Shown here piece by piece: positions 51,910 to 62,294 of a DNA stretch of 64,000 bases. Numbering within the stretch: position 1 is the stretch's first letter; every line of letters starts with the position of its first letter. Under the pieces are notes generated by a model, which was given only the letters and a program-made list of their open reading frames with translations, was not told the DNA's origin and made no database searches. This DNA is from an uncultured Flavobacteriaceae bacterium. Its GTDB lineage: Bacteria > Bacteroidota > Bacteroidia > Flavobacteriales > Flavobacteriaceae. Both the position numbers and the translations under genes were made by a program. The stretch is taken from NCBI GenBank assembly GCA_913043275.1, contig CAJWLL010000006.1, forward strand, positions 1 through 64,000, in the 5' to 3' direction.

Positions 51910-53292
51910 TTATTTTTTCTGATTAATTTTACTAAAGATAATAAAAAGCATTCCACAGCATAGCCAAGCAGGAAGTGTTAAAAAAGAGAGGAATACTCCT
52001 TGGGTTTCTGACCACCCAAAAAAGATTACAAAACTGATAAGCCATGCAAAAAAAACGGATTGGTTAAAACCAATTTCTTTTTTTTCAGCGTAGTTTTTGA
52101 TCACCCCATATCTATCAGCAAAATAATTTTCAAAAACTATAACAGCACCCACTGGTGCGAGTATAAAACCATATAAAGCAACAAAACCCAGAAGTTTCAT
52201 GGCGAAGGCAGGGAAAATACCAGCGAGTGTTGCCACAGAACCAGCTAGAACAGTAGCCTGAGTAATGGACCATTTTGGAAGAATTGCTTGAAAAGCCAAA
52301 CCCGATCTATAAATGGTGGGATTGGCAGTCGTCCAACCGGCTAAGATTACTGCAACAATTCCAAACCAACCAATTGCGTTGTAGGCCAGTGGTCCGGGAG
52401 CGACAGGAGGGGCAGCTCCTTTTGCTAAAAAGGTTGCAGCCTCTGGTGATTTTAAATACACGGCATACAACAAACAGGCTGCAATCCAGGCCATATAGTG
52501 ACCTACATACATCCCGGCAGCGCTAGTCCAACCTGAGGTCGGAGATTTGGCGTATCGGAATACCGACAGGTCTGACATACCGATGTGCATTGCGGCATTA
52601 CAAAACCATGACCATAGAAAAACGTGCCAAAAGGTATATTTTATTTGTCCGGGAAAGGGATCCGACCCTTTGCCCCAAACAGCAATAAAATCAGAAAAAT
52701 TTTTAATCTCCAGTTTGTTGGCGGCCGCCACTCCGCAGGCTAAAAAAGCCAAGACAATTATGGGAGACATCCAGTTTGCCGCCTTGGAAACCATGCCATA
52801 TCCTTTGGCGGCAATCCATGTGGTCAATCCTCCAATGATTATTACTACGATGACCCAAGTCATACTATTGGGCATAATATCGGAGAGCTGAGGCATTTCC
52901 ATACCAGTAGGGACGCCGACAGCTGTTGCGGATACTGTAATCATTGATCCCGCCAAAAAACAAAACAGAATACCATTGGCGACATTATAGAAACTCACCA
53001 ATTTTTTCCCTGAAATTTTTTCCAATTTAAAATAAAGCGTAAAGCGTTCTTTTACTGCGATATTGGCTGTGATGAATCGCCAAGACAAAACTGCCATCAA
53101 ATTCCCCAAAAACAGGCCACCAAGTAAGTCAAAGGCGCTAACTCCCACGGTAAGGAAAAGTGGTCCAATCATAAATTCTGTACCTGCTGCGTGTTCACCA
53201 GCATACATTCCCAGAAAACTTTTCCAGCTCTTTAATTTACTTTTTGGGACGGCCTCCCTTTCAAATTCTGAATTTGTTTTTTTTACTTTCAT
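51910..53292 (-). CDS. NCS1-type purine/cytosine permease-like transporter
   Basis: About 12 TM helices; N-terminal EHAAGTEFMIGPLFLTVG, GWTTANPTIYRSGLAFQAI, FENYFADRYGVI. Confidence 0.75.
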   Translation of the reverse strand: MKVKKTNSEFEREAVPKSKLKSWKSFLGMYAGEHAAGTEFMIGPLFLTVGVSAFDLLGGLFLGNLMAVLSWRFITANIAVKERFTLYFKLEKISGKKLVSFYNVANGILFCFLAGSMITVSATAVGVPTGMEMPQLSDIMPNSMTWVIVVIIIGGLTTWIAAKGYGMVSKAANWMSPIIVLAFLACGVAAANKLEIKNFSDFIAVWGKGSDPFPGQIKYTFWHVFLWSWFCNAAMHIGMSDLSVFRYAKSPTSGWTSAAGMYVGHYMAWIAACLLYAVYLKSPEAATFLAKGAAPPVAPGPLAYNAIGWFGIVAVILAGWTTANPTIYRSGLAFQAILPKWSITQATVLAGSVATLAGIFPAFAMKLLGFVALYGFILAPVGAVIVFENYFADRYGVIKNYAEKKEIGFNQSVFFAWLISFVIFFGWSETQGVFLSFLTLPAWLCCGMLFIIFSKINQKK

Positions 53293-53301
53293 TTATTATG
53301 T

Positions 53302-53338
53302 TAATTTGATGACTTAAAGTAGGTATTAAACCAAATTA
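53302..53338. promoter_or_regulatory. Candidate operator in the divergent promoter between the NCS1-like transporter and the rha operon
   Basis: Inverted repeat TAATTTG (53302-53308) / CAAATTA (53332-53338) inside a 57-nt divergent intergenic region. Confidence 0.3.
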
Positions 53339-53349
53339 TTAATTTATTA

Positions 53350-55452
53350 ATGAAAAATATGAATAATTATAAATACGTCGACTATTTGTGGGATGAAAAA
53401 AAAGCAAATGAACTTGGAGATGATCAAGTTGCCCTCTTTTTGTATCGTTCAAATCTACTAGGGGCGGATTTAAGAATTACCAATTTTGGTGGAGGAAATA
53501 CTAGTTGTAAAACTATTGAAAAAGATCCCATTACCAATGATGAGGTAGAGGTAATGTGGATTAAGGGTTCAGGAGGGGACATTGGTACCCTCAAACGTGA
53601 TGGTATTGCAGGGTTATACAATCAAAGGCTTCATGATCTTAAAAAAGTTTATCGCGGTTTGGCACATGAAGATGAAATGGTCGCACTTTTCAACCATTGT
53701 ATATATGATCTAGACAGTAGGGCTCCTTCCATAGACACACCACTCCACGGATTACTTCCATTTAAACATATCGACCATTTACATCCTGATGCTTTAATTG
53801 CCATTGCAGCGGCAGAAGAAAGCGAAAAAATCACCAAAGAAATATGGGGAGATAGTATGGGGTGGGTGCCTTGGCAACGTCCCGGTTTTGATCTCGGTTT
53901 GCAATTGGAGGCCTGCTTGAATAAAAACGCAGATATTAGAGGGATAGTTTTGGGCAGTCATGGCGTATTTACTTGGGGAGAGACATCCTATGACTCATAC
54001 ATCAACAGTCTCGAGGTTATCGAAACTGCCTCTCAATACATCGAAGATCAAATCACTAAAAAAGGAAATGTTTTTGGAGGACAAAAAATCGATAGTTTGA
54101 CGAAAGAAAACAGGAAAGCTAAAGCAGCTCAATTGGCACCTGTTTTAAGAGGTTTGTGTTCTTCAGAAAATGCTATGATTGGTCATTTCATTGATAATGA
54201 TAAAGTCTTAGAATACATCAATTCTAATGATCTAGAGCGACTGGCTCCTATGGGAACATCCTGCCCCGATCATTTCTTAAGAACAAAAATAAAGCCTCTA
54301 ATATTGAACCTTTCTGCTGATGAAGATCTTTCTGACGAACACTCTGTTTTGGATAAAATTTCTGATTCATTTGATCAGTACCGCAAGGACTATAATGATT
54401 ATTACGAATCTTGTAAGCACCCCGAAAGCCCTGCCATAAGGGATGCAAACCCTGTGGTAATTTTATATCCCGGAGTGGGTATGTTTACATTTGCCAAAAA
54501 CAAACAAACGGCAAGGGTAGCTAGTGAATTTTACATCAATGCTATTAATGTAATGAGAGGAGCAGAAGCCATTTCCAAATACACCTCACTTCCCCGTCAA
54601 GAAGCCTTTGATATAGAATATTGGTTGTTGGAAGAAGCAAAATTACAACGTCAACCAAAAGAAAAACCTCTGTCGAGAAAAGTTGCTCTGGTAACCGGGT
54701 CTGGTGGGGGAATTGGTAGGGCTATATCTGAAAAGCTTATTTCTGAAGGGGCCAATGTTGTATTTACAGATATCTCAGAGGAATATCTTCAGGATGCAAC
54801 TCAAAAATACAGTACAGATCAAGCCATAGGTTGTCATTGTGATGTAACGAGTGCTGATAGTATTGAAGCAGCCGTTCAAAAGACTAGTTTGCAATTTGGA
54901 GGTTTGGACATTGTTGTGCATAGTGCAGGTTTGGCCATATCAAAGTCTCTTGCAGATACTAGTGAGGGAGATTGGAATTTACTTCAAGATGTTTTAGTCA
55001 AAGGCCAATTTCTACTTTCCAAAGTGGCAGCCCATGTTATAAAGAAACAGAATATTGGTGGAAGTATTATAAATATAGTTAGTAAAAATGGTTTGGTTTC
55101 TGGGCCGAATAATTCAGGTTATGGAACTGCTAAAGCTGCTCAAATGCATTTGTCAAGACTATTGGCCACAGAACTGGCACCTCATCAAATCAGAGTCAAT
55201 ACAGTGAATCCTGACGGAGTTATTTTAGGGAGTAAAATTTGGGAAGGTGACTGGGCAGAAGGCCGTGCTAAAGCCTATGGTATTTCTGTTGAAGAGCTGC
55301 CCGAATTTTATGCCAAAAGAAATCTTTTGCATCAAATCATTAGACCTGAAGATATTGCCAACGGAGTTTTTGCTTTTTTGGCAATTTTAGATAAGAGTAC
55401 GGGAAATATCATTAATGTTGATGGGGGTGTGGCAAATGCCTTTGTAAGATAA
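53350..55452 (+). CDS. Bifunctional rhamnulose-1-phosphate aldolase / lactaldehyde dehydrogenase (RhaEW-like)
   Basis: N-terminal class II aldolase (NFGGGNTSCKTI, HGLLPFKHIDHLHPDALIAIA) and C-terminal SDR (VALVTGSGGGIGRAISEKL, YGTAKAAQMHLSRLLATELAPHQIRVNTVNPDGV). Confidence 0.92.
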   Translation: MKNMNNYKYVDYLWDEKKANELGDDQVALFLYRSNLLGADLRITNFGGGNTSCKTIEKDPITNDEVEVMWIKGSGGDIGTLKRDGIAGLYNQRLHDLKKVYRGLAHEDEMVALFNHCIYDLDSRAPSIDTPLHGLLPFKHIDHLHPDALIAIAAAEESEKITKEIWGDSMGWVPWQRPGFDLGLQLEACLNKNADIRGIVLGSHGVFTWGETSYDSYINSLEVIETASQYIEDQITKKGNVFGGQKIDSLTKENRKAKAAQLAPVLRGLCSSENAMIGHFIDNDKVLEYINSNDLERLAPMGTSCPDHFLRTKIKPLILNLSADEDLSDEHSVLDKISDSFDQYRKDYNDYYESCKHPESPAIRDANPVVILYPGVGMFTFAKNKQTARVASEFYINAINVMRGAEAISKYTSLPRQEAFDIEYWLLEEAKLQRQPKEKPLSRKVALVTGSGGGIGRAISEKLISEGANVVFTDISEEYLQDATQKYSTDQAIGCHCDVTSADSIEAAVQKTSLQFGGLDIVVHSAGLAISKSLADTSEGDWNLLQDVLVKGQFLLSKVAAHVIKKQNIGGSIINIVSKNGLVSGPNNSGYGTAKAAQMHLSRLLATELAPHQIRVNTVNPDGVILGSKIWEGDWAEGRAKAYGISVEELPEFYAKRNLLHQIIRPEDIANGVFAFLAILDKSTGNIINVDGGVANAFVR

Positions 55453-55462
55453 ATATAAAATT

Positions 55463-56737
55463 ATGTTCGATCGAAAGAAACTAAAATCCTTAAACGAAGT
55501 CATGTTGTTAGAACACCAAAGAGATTGGGATTTCTTGGTAAAGAAATTAATCCAAAAAGGATTGGATACAGATACTTTGCTAGATCAAATTGGCGCCTTT
55601 CAAATAGCTATTCCAAGTTGGGCCTTGGGGACAGGAGGAACACGTTTTGGCAGATTTCCTCAAGGAGGAGAGCCCTCTACTTTGGAGGACAAAATCAAAG
55701 ACGTTGGGATTATTCATGCCTTGAATCAGTCCAGTGGTGCAATCAGCCTTCATATTCCTTGGGATATTCCAAAAAATTACAAGGCCATCGAGAATTTAGC
55801 TAATGGATTGGACATTAAGTTTGATGCTGTCAATTCTAATACTTTTCAAGATCAAATTGATAGTAATCATTCATACAAGTTCGGTTCACTATGTCATGTG
55901 GATGTAGGAGTGAGAAAAGAAGCCATTCGACACAACAAAGAAGTTATTGACCATGGAATTCAACTTGGTTCTAAGGCCCTGACGGTTTGGTTGGCTGATG
56001 GTTCTTCATTTGCGGGACAGCACAGTTTTCGGGGAGCATTTCAACGAACATTGGAATCCTTGGAGGAAATTTATGACCACTTACCTTCGGATTGGAAGCT
56101 GTTGATCGAGTACAAACCCTTTGAGCCTAATTTTTATTCTATGGTCATTCCCGATTGGGGTACATCGCATCTATTGGCATCAAAACTAGGGGATCAAGCA
56201 ACTACTTTGGTTGACTTGGGGCATCACCTCCCCAATACTAATATTGAGCAAATCGTGGCCTTATTAATGCATTTAAACAAACTGGGAGGCTTTCATTTTA
56301 ACGACAGTAAATATGGAGATGATGACCTTACAGTGGGAGCAATTAAACCCTATCAATTATTCTTGATTTTTTGTGAGCTGGTGCAAGGAATGAGAGAAAC
56401 CTCTAACCCTGAATTGTCTTGGATGATTGATGCCAGTCACAACCTCAAAGACCCCATGGAGGATTTATTACAGTCAGTTGAAAGCATCAAAATTGCCTAT
56501 GCCAGAGCCTTATTGGTGGACTATGATAGACTTAAAGCTACTCAGTCACAAAATGATGTTGCAGCCGCACAATCAATATTACAAGAAGCCTTTAGAATCG
56601 ATGTTAGACCATTGGTCAAAGAATCAATCTACAGAAGAGGTGGTGCGATAGATGCCCTTGGAGCTTATCGTTCTCTTGACATTCGCAATCAGTTGATGGC
56701 GGCTCGAGGGCATGATTCTAAATCAACTGGATTGTAA
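55463..56737 (+). CDS. L-rhamnose isomerase / sugar isomerase (RhaI type)
   Basis: IAIPSWALGTGGTRFGRFPQGGEPSTLEDKI, SGAISLHIPWD, VWLADGSSFAGQHSFRGAFQRTLES, FHFNDSKYGDDDLTVGAI; operon context. Confidence 0.9.
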   Translation: MFDRKKLKSLNEVMLLEHQRDWDFLVKKLIQKGLDTDTLLDQIGAFQIAIPSWALGTGGTRFGRFPQGGEPSTLEDKIKDVGIIHALNQSSGAISLHIPWDIPKNYKAIENLANGLDIKFDAVNSNTFQDQIDSNHSYKFGSLCHVDVGVRKEAIRHNKEVIDHGIQLGSKALTVWLADGSSFAGQHSFRGAFQRTLESLEEIYDHLPSDWKLLIEYKPFEPNFYSMVIPDWGTSHLLASKLGDQATTLVDLGHHLPNTNIEQIVALLMHLNKLGGFHFNDSKYGDDDLTVGAIKPYQLFLIFCELVQGMRETSNPELSWMIDASHNLKDPMEDLLQSVESIKIAYARALLVDYDRLKATQSQNDVAAAQSILQEAFRIDVRPLVKESIYRRGGAIDALGAYRSLDIRNQLMAARGHDSKSTGL

Positions 56738-58050
56738 TGAAAACAAAATGTTGTTTAGTTTTTGATGTAGGCAAGACCAATCAAAAATTTTTTGTATTCG
56801 ACACTAACTTCAAAATCTTAGCCAGTGAAAAAGTGACCCTTCCCAAAATAGAAGATGAGGAAGGACACATTGCTGAGAATATCGTTAGAATTGTATCATG
56901 GATGAAGGAAAGCTTTAAAACTTTACTATTGTCCGAAACTTTTGAAATTGACAAAGTAAGCTTTTCCGGATTCGGAGCTACTTTGGTACATCTGGATGAA
57001 AAGGGTGAGGTGGTTGCTCCGGTTTACGATTATCATAAGCCGGTGGAGGCCGATACTTTTGAACCTTTTTACTTAGACTATGGACCTGAGTTTCTTTTTG
57101 CAACCCAGACTGGTTCCAAAAATTTGAATTTACTCAACTCGGGTAAACAGCTTTATTGGTTAAAACACAAACATTCAGATGTTTTCAAAAAAATCTATAA
57201 AAGCTTGCACTTACCGCAGTATCTAAGTTATGTTTTTACAGGGGAGATGCACTCAGAATTCACAAGCATAGGTTGTCATACTGACCTTTGGGATTACGAA
57301 AAAAAAGACTATCATCAATGGGTGAAAGCAGAGGGGTTGGATCGACTTTTTCCTCCGATTGTTGAGACTCAAACAACTGTAATCAAAAATATTGGAGGTA
57401 GAAAAATCACTTTTGGTATTGGGATTCACGATAGCTCTTCGGCATTACTAACCTACCTTTTAAAGGGTAAGGAGTCTTTTATCCTCTTGTCAACAGGAAC
57501 TTGGTGCATTAATTTTAATCCCTTTTCCAGTGATTCTTTTCTTTTTGATAAAAAACAGATTGAAGCTGGTGCCACGGCCTACATGAAAATCGACGGATCT
57601 CCTGTAAAAACATCTCGTCTTTTTATGGGAGAAGAATACCGATTGAAAGTTGAAAAATTGATTCAATACTTCAATCAACCAAAACCGTATCACCCATTTC
57701 TCGAATGGAAGGAACAGATCATGGAGGAAGGACTCAAAAAGTCAAAAAAATTCTTTCACTGGAAATACCTCGATAATAGCCATGCTCCACCCCAAGATGA
57801 TCTGGATTTTTCAAATTTTGAAACGGCTTATTATCAACTGATGATAGAGTTGATTGATTTACTTAAAAACAAAATAGCTGTTATCTGTGAAAGCTTGCCC
57901 AAAAAGATTTATATAGATGGAGGTTTTTCGGACAATAAAATTTTTATCAAAATTTTAAGTAAACAATTTCCTCATCAAAAAATCAAAGCTAAACCAGCCT
58001 CCTTTGCATGTGCATTAGGCGCTGCACAGTTGGTTACTAAAAAAAATTAA
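56737..58050 (+). CDS. FGGY-family carbohydrate kinase, rhamnulokinase-like
   Basis: CCLVFDVGKTNQKFFVFD, FGIGIHDSSSALLTYL, FILLSTGTWCINFNP, IYIDGGFSDNKIFIKIL; TAATG overlap with the isomerase stop. Confidence 0.88.
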   Translation: MKTKCCLVFDVGKTNQKFFVFDTNFKILASEKVTLPKIEDEEGHIAENIVRIVSWMKESFKTLLLSETFEIDKVSFSGFGATLVHLDEKGEVVAPVYDYHKPVEADTFEPFYLDYGPEFLFATQTGSKNLNLLNSGKQLYWLKHKHSDVFKKIYKSLHLPQYLSYVFTGEMHSEFTSIGCHTDLWDYEKKDYHQWVKAEGLDRLFPPIVETQTTVIKNIGGRKITFGIGIHDSSSALLTYLLKGKESFILLSTGTWCINFNPFSSDSFLFDKKQIEAGATAYMKIDGSPVKTSRLFMGEEYRLKVEKLIQYFNQPKPYHPFLEWKEQIMEEGLKKSKKFFHWKYLDNSHAPPQDDLDFSNFETAYYQLMIELIDLLKNKIAVICESLPKKIYIDGGFSDNKIFIKILSKQFPHQKIKAKPASFACALGAAQLVTKKN

Positions 58051-58162
58051 TTTTGAATATTTCACTAAACCAGTTATGAGTTATTAATAGCAGGATAAAA
58101 TTAATTTACTAACTTATGTCCGAACCAGACTTAAAATTTAATTAAGAAAATCAATTTATAAA

Positions 58163-60898
58163 ATGCGCTTTATCTATTCAATTTTAATTTTTTTATTCCT
58201 TCTTTCAGTTCAAGCTCAAAAAACAACCATTACCGAATTGGAGGTGGACAAACTCATTAATCCTTTGGGATTAGACAGTAAAAACCCTGATTTCTCATGG
58301 ATCATTAAATCCGAAGATTATAATTTAAACCAAACCCATTATCAAGTATTTGTAGCAACAGATAGAACCTTTTCAGATAAAAGTTTACTCTGGGATTCGG
58401 GTAAAGTCAATTCTTCGGAGTCTGTTTATGTGAAGTATCAGGGAAAATCACTCGAATATGCAACCAAGTATTATTGGACTGTAAAGGTTTGGACAAATCA
58501 ATCCAAAAGACCTAAACAGAGCAATATTAGCTCTTGGACAACAGGTTTGATGAATGAAAAGCAATGGAAGTCAGATTGGATAGGTGTCAATAATGATGAC
58601 AAAAAGGACCCGAAAAGCCCTTATTTTACAAATGATTTTGTTGTTGGTAATCAAATAACATCAGCCAATTTATTTATCACCTCTAGGGGTATTTATGAGG
58701 CACACATCAACGGTAAAAGGGTAGGGAAGTCTTATTTAACTCCTGGATGGACTTCGTATAACAATAGAATTCAATACCAAGCATATGATGTTAAAGATAT
58801 GATATTATCAGGTGACAATAGACTAGGAGTAATTCTTGCAGATGGATGGTATAGAAATTTTAGACCCAATAGAGGAAAGAGAAAAACGGATTATGGTGAT
58901 GAAATATCATTTATTGCAGAACTTGTAATAAACTTTCAGGATGGTACAAAGAAAAGCATCATTAATGATAAAAACTGGAATTATCACTTTGGCGCCATTC
59001 AGAGTTCATCGATATACAATGGCGAATTTTCAGATTTCAATTTATCTGATTTAAATTGGTCAAACCCTAAAAAGAATAATACAAATTCAAAAAAAGCTCA
59101 GTCTATATCCAGCTATTCAGGTAAGCTAGACCACACTAGAAATGAAATGATCAAAAAAAGAGAAGTTCTCGATGCTAAAGAACTGATCATTACTCCATCA
59201 GGGGACAAGGTGATTGATTTTGGTCAAAACCTCGTGGGATGGGTAGAGTTTAAATCGAAACTACCAAAGGGTTCGGAGGTTAGCCTTTATCATGCTGAGG
59301 TTCTTGACAAGGAGGGAGAATTTTACACTACCAACCTCAGGGCTGCCAAGCAAAAAAACACCTTTATACTTAATGGGAAAACAGATCAAATTTATCACCC
59401 CACTTTTACTTTTCAAGGATTTAGATATTTAAAAGTTGATGGAATGGATAAAATAAATATTGACAACTTTAAGGCTGTTGCACTTTATTCGGACATGGAA
59501 TTTACGGGTCATTTTACGACTTCTAATGAATTGATCAATCAGCTTCAAGAAAATATTCAATGGGGTCAGAGGGGAAATTTCCTCGATGTTCCTACAGATT
59601 GTCCGCAAAGGGACGAAAGGCTGGGATGGACAGGAGATGCACAGGCGTTTTTTAGTACAGCCGGATTCAACATGGATGTCAAAAACTTCTTTGATAAGTG
59701 GTTGATCGATTTGACTTATGACCAAAGACCTGATGGAGCCGTCCCCGGAGTTGTTCCACATAACAATTATTTAGGTCTCAATGATTCAAAAGATCTCAAA
59801 GGGAATTTTGGAAGAACCGGATGGGCAGATGCAGCGACAATTATTCCTTGGCATTCTTATTTGATTTATGGCGATACAAAAACCCTAGAGCGCCAGTACA
59901 TAAGCATGGTAAAATGGATTGATTTTATGACTCAAAACTCAGAAAATCATTTATATATAAAAGAGGACCACTGGGGAGATTGGTTGTTTTTCTCAAGGGA
60001 TGACGACAATTCCGGTAGATCTGCTGTGACTAGTAAAAAATTGATTGCCCAGGCTTTTTATTGTTATTCTACTCAATTGTTAATTAAGTCTGCAGAAGTT
60101 TTGGGTTATAACGATGATATTAAAAAATATACCGATCTCTATGCAAAATTGGTTAAAGCGTTTAACGATGAATTCGTGACTAAAAATGGAATGTTGATTT
60201 CTGATTCGCAAACTGCTTATGTTTTGGCTTTGCAATTCCAATTACTTTCTAAGGAAAATAATAAAATTGCTTTAGAGAGACTTGTCGATAATATTAATGA
60301 CTATGGTCACCTCACCACTGGGTTTTTGGGGACCCCTTTCCTTTGTCATGTATTGTCGGATAACGGAAAAAAAGAAGAAGCTGTAAAATTAATGCTACGA
60401 GCAGAATACCCCTCATGGTTATACCCTGTCACCAAAGGTGCCACTACGATTTGGGAGCGATGGAATGGAATTAAGCCCGACGGGAGTTTTCAGTATCCCA
60501 GCATGAACTCTTTCAATCACTACGCCTATGGCGCTATAGGTGAGTGGATGTATGCCAATTTAATGGGGCTAAAAATCAACGAGAAATTTCCAGGCTACAA
60601 ACGTTATAAAATCCAACCACTTTTTGATAAAAACTTTGATTACGTTAAAGGAAGTTTTGATTCCAATTATGGAAAAATTCAGATAGCATGGACCAGGAAT
60701 AAAGGAAAACTACAATTGAGCCTTGAAATACCTGCCAACACTTCCTCAGATCTTATACTCAATAAACCGATGCAAGGGAGCTGGAAACTTAACAACTCAA
60801 ATCTGGCCTCTAAAATTTTAAGTCAGAAAGAAGATAACGAAAAGACAAAGTTAGTTTTGGGATCCGGGAAATATAATTTTTCTTTTGTAGCGAACTGA
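58163..60898 (+). CDS. Secreted alpha-L-rhamnosidase, GH78
   Basis: Signal peptide LLSVQAQ; FLDVPTDCPQRDERLGWTGDAQAFFSTAGFNMD, DGAVPGVVPH, GWADAATIIPW, TTIWERWNGI, NSFNHYAYGAIGEWMY. Confidence 0.95.
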   Translation: MRFIYSILIFLFLLSVQAQKTTITELEVDKLINPLGLDSKNPDFSWIIKSEDYNLNQTHYQVFVATDRTFSDKSLLWDSGKVNSSESVYVKYQGKSLEYATKYYWTVKVWTNQSKRPKQSNISSWTTGLMNEKQWKSDWIGVNNDDKKDPKSPYFTNDFVVGNQITSANLFITSRGIYEAHINGKRVGKSYLTPGWTSYNNRIQYQAYDVKDMILSGDNRLGVILADGWYRNFRPNRGKRKTDYGDEISFIAELVINFQDGTKKSIINDKNWNYHFGAIQSSSIYNGEFSDFNLSDLNWSNPKKNNTNSKKAQSISSYSGKLDHTRNEMIKKREVLDAKELIITPSGDKVIDFGQNLVGWVEFKSKLPKGSEVSLYHAEVLDKEGEFYTTNLRAAKQKNTFILNGKTDQIYHPTFTFQGFRYLKVDGMDKINIDNFKAVALYSDMEFTGHFTTSNELINQLQENIQWGQRGNFLDVPTDCPQRDERLGWTGDAQAFFSTAGFNMDVKNFFDKWLIDLTYDQRPDGAVPGVVPHNNYLGLNDSKDLKGNFGRTGWADAATIIPWHSYLIYGDTKTLERQYISMVKWIDFMTQNSENHLYIKEDHWGDWLFFSRDDDNSGRSAVTSKKLIAQAFYCYSTQLLIKSAEVLGYNDDIKKYTDLYAKLVKAFNDEFVTKNGMLISDSQTAYVLALQFQLLSKENNKIALERLVDNINDYGHLTTGFLGTPFLCHVLSDNGKKEEAVKLMLRAEYPSWLYPVTKGATTIWERWNGIKPDGSFQYPSMNSFNHYAYGAIGEWMYANLMGLKINEKFPGYKRYKIQPLFDKNFDYVKGSFDSNYGKIQIAWTRNKGKLQLSLEIPANTSSDLILNKPMQGSWKLNNSNLASKILSQKEDNEKTKLVLGSGKYNFSFVAN

Positions 60899-60899
60899 C

Positions 60900-62294
60900 T
60901 TATTGGGCATATTTCACAATTTTCCGGTCGAGATTTTCCCTCATTTCTAGAACTACATTTGCATAGTCGGGATGATTCGATAGATTGTTAAGTTCTTGTG
61001 GATCATATATCAGATCATAGAGTTCGTCTTGGGCTTCAATGTCTCTGTACCTCATAAATTTCCATTTTTCGGTTCTGATTCCTTCACTGGAAGGAATGGA
61101 TTTTTTATCCCATAAATGTTCGATAAGTAATTCTTCTCTTTTAAAGGGAGATTTCCCGGTCCTTACATAAGGAACTAAAGAGTTGCCATGGGTTTTAAGT
61201 TTAGAATTTATCCCTGCAAAATCCAAAATGGTTGCCGCTAAATCTACATTGGCCACCATGTCCCGCACATCGAAGTGTTTGTTGACCCGAGGATCAAAAA
61301 TGATCAATGGTACCCTGACCGAATTATCATACATTAACCACTTCCCAGCTATTTGTCTTTCTCCTAAAAAGTAACCATTGTCCCCCATCCAAATGATGAT
61401 GGTATTGTCTTCGATACCTTTGGTTTTGAGCAATTTTCTTATTTTTCCCAGTTCATTGTCTACCCCACCAATCATTCTGTAATAGCCTTTAAGACTTTCT
61501 TGATAACGATCGGGCGTATCATAGCGCCAATACCAACGGGTTCTGTTAAACCCATCTCTAACCCCTTTGGGTAGGGCATCAAATCTTTGGTCTGAAGCAT
61601 TTTTTGGGCCGGGTATTTCCATATCTCTAAAATATCCATCCAATTCTTCTTGCCAGAAATATTGTTTTTTAATTCCCTCCCAAGCGCCGTCATGTGCATG
61701 GGGAGCACTAAAGCTAATGGACAAACAAAAGGGTTGGTTTTTAGCAGTATTTTCTATAAAACTTAGGGCTTTATGTCCAGTGTATCGAGTAAGGTGAACG
61801 GTTTCTTTCTCTATGGTTTTGTAATAATATCCTCGATGATCTTTAAATTTATTATTCCGATCAAATACTTCATGTTCAGAAAATGATTTGGTCAAGTCTC
61901 CATTATTCTTAATGCCTAGTTTACCAAAAAAACCAGTTTTGTATCCTTTTTCTTGTAGTTCATAGGCATAATTTTCTTGGTTGTAAACTGAATCCAATTT
62001 GGTCCCTCCAAGAGTGAATTTGTGCTTTCTTTCATATAATCCTGTGATGATGGTTGCACGACTGGCCCCACAGATTGGTGTGGTAACAAAAGCTTTTTTA
62101 AAATAGGCTCCCTCTCTTGCCAATTGGTCTTGTTCGGGAGTAATGATGATCTCATTTCCGGCATAGCCAATGGCATCCCACCTTTGGTCATCGGTTACGA
62201 TTACAATAATATTTGGAGGATTTTGGACAGATTTTTCTTTGTCGCATGACCAAAAAATTAGAATTAAAAAGAGTATTATTATTCTATTCATCAT
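60900..62294 (-). CDS. Sulfatase (S1/arylsulfatase family), lipoprotein-type N-terminus
   Basis: FWSCDKEK lipobox-like, PNIIVIVTDDQRWDAIGY, maturation site TTPICGASRATIITGLY, SISFSAPHAHDG, IIWMGDNGYFLGERQIAGKWLMYDNSVRVPLIIF. Start at 62291 or 62294. Confidence 0.93.
   Translation of the reverse strand: MMNRIIILFLILIFWSCDKEKSVQNPPNIIVIVTDDQRWDAIGYAGNEIIITPEQDQLAREGAYFKKAFVTTPICGASRATIITGLYERKHKFTLGGTKLDSVYNQENYAYELQEKGYKTGFFGKLGIKNNGDLTKSFSEHEVFDRNNKFKDHRGYYYKTIEKETVHLTRYTGHKALSFIENTAKNQPFCLSISFSAPHAHDGAWEGIKKQYFWQEELDGYFRDMEIPGPKNASDQRFDALPKGVRDGFNRTRWYWRYDTPDRYQESLKGYYRMIGGVDNELGKIRKLLKTKGIEDNTIIIWMGDNGYFLGERQIAGKWLMYDNSVRVPLIIFDPRVNKHFDVRDMVANVDLAATILDFAGINSKLKTHGNSLVPYVRTGKSPFKREELLIEHLWDKKSIPSSEGIRTEKWKFMRYRDIEAQDELYDLIYDPQELNNLSNHPDYANVVLEMRENLDRKIVKYAQ

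Noticed and set aside
60900-62294. CGASR maturation motif as an anomaly in the first sulfatase
   Set aside because: Ala in place of Pro is within the known C/S-x-P/A-x-R range for formylglycine formation.
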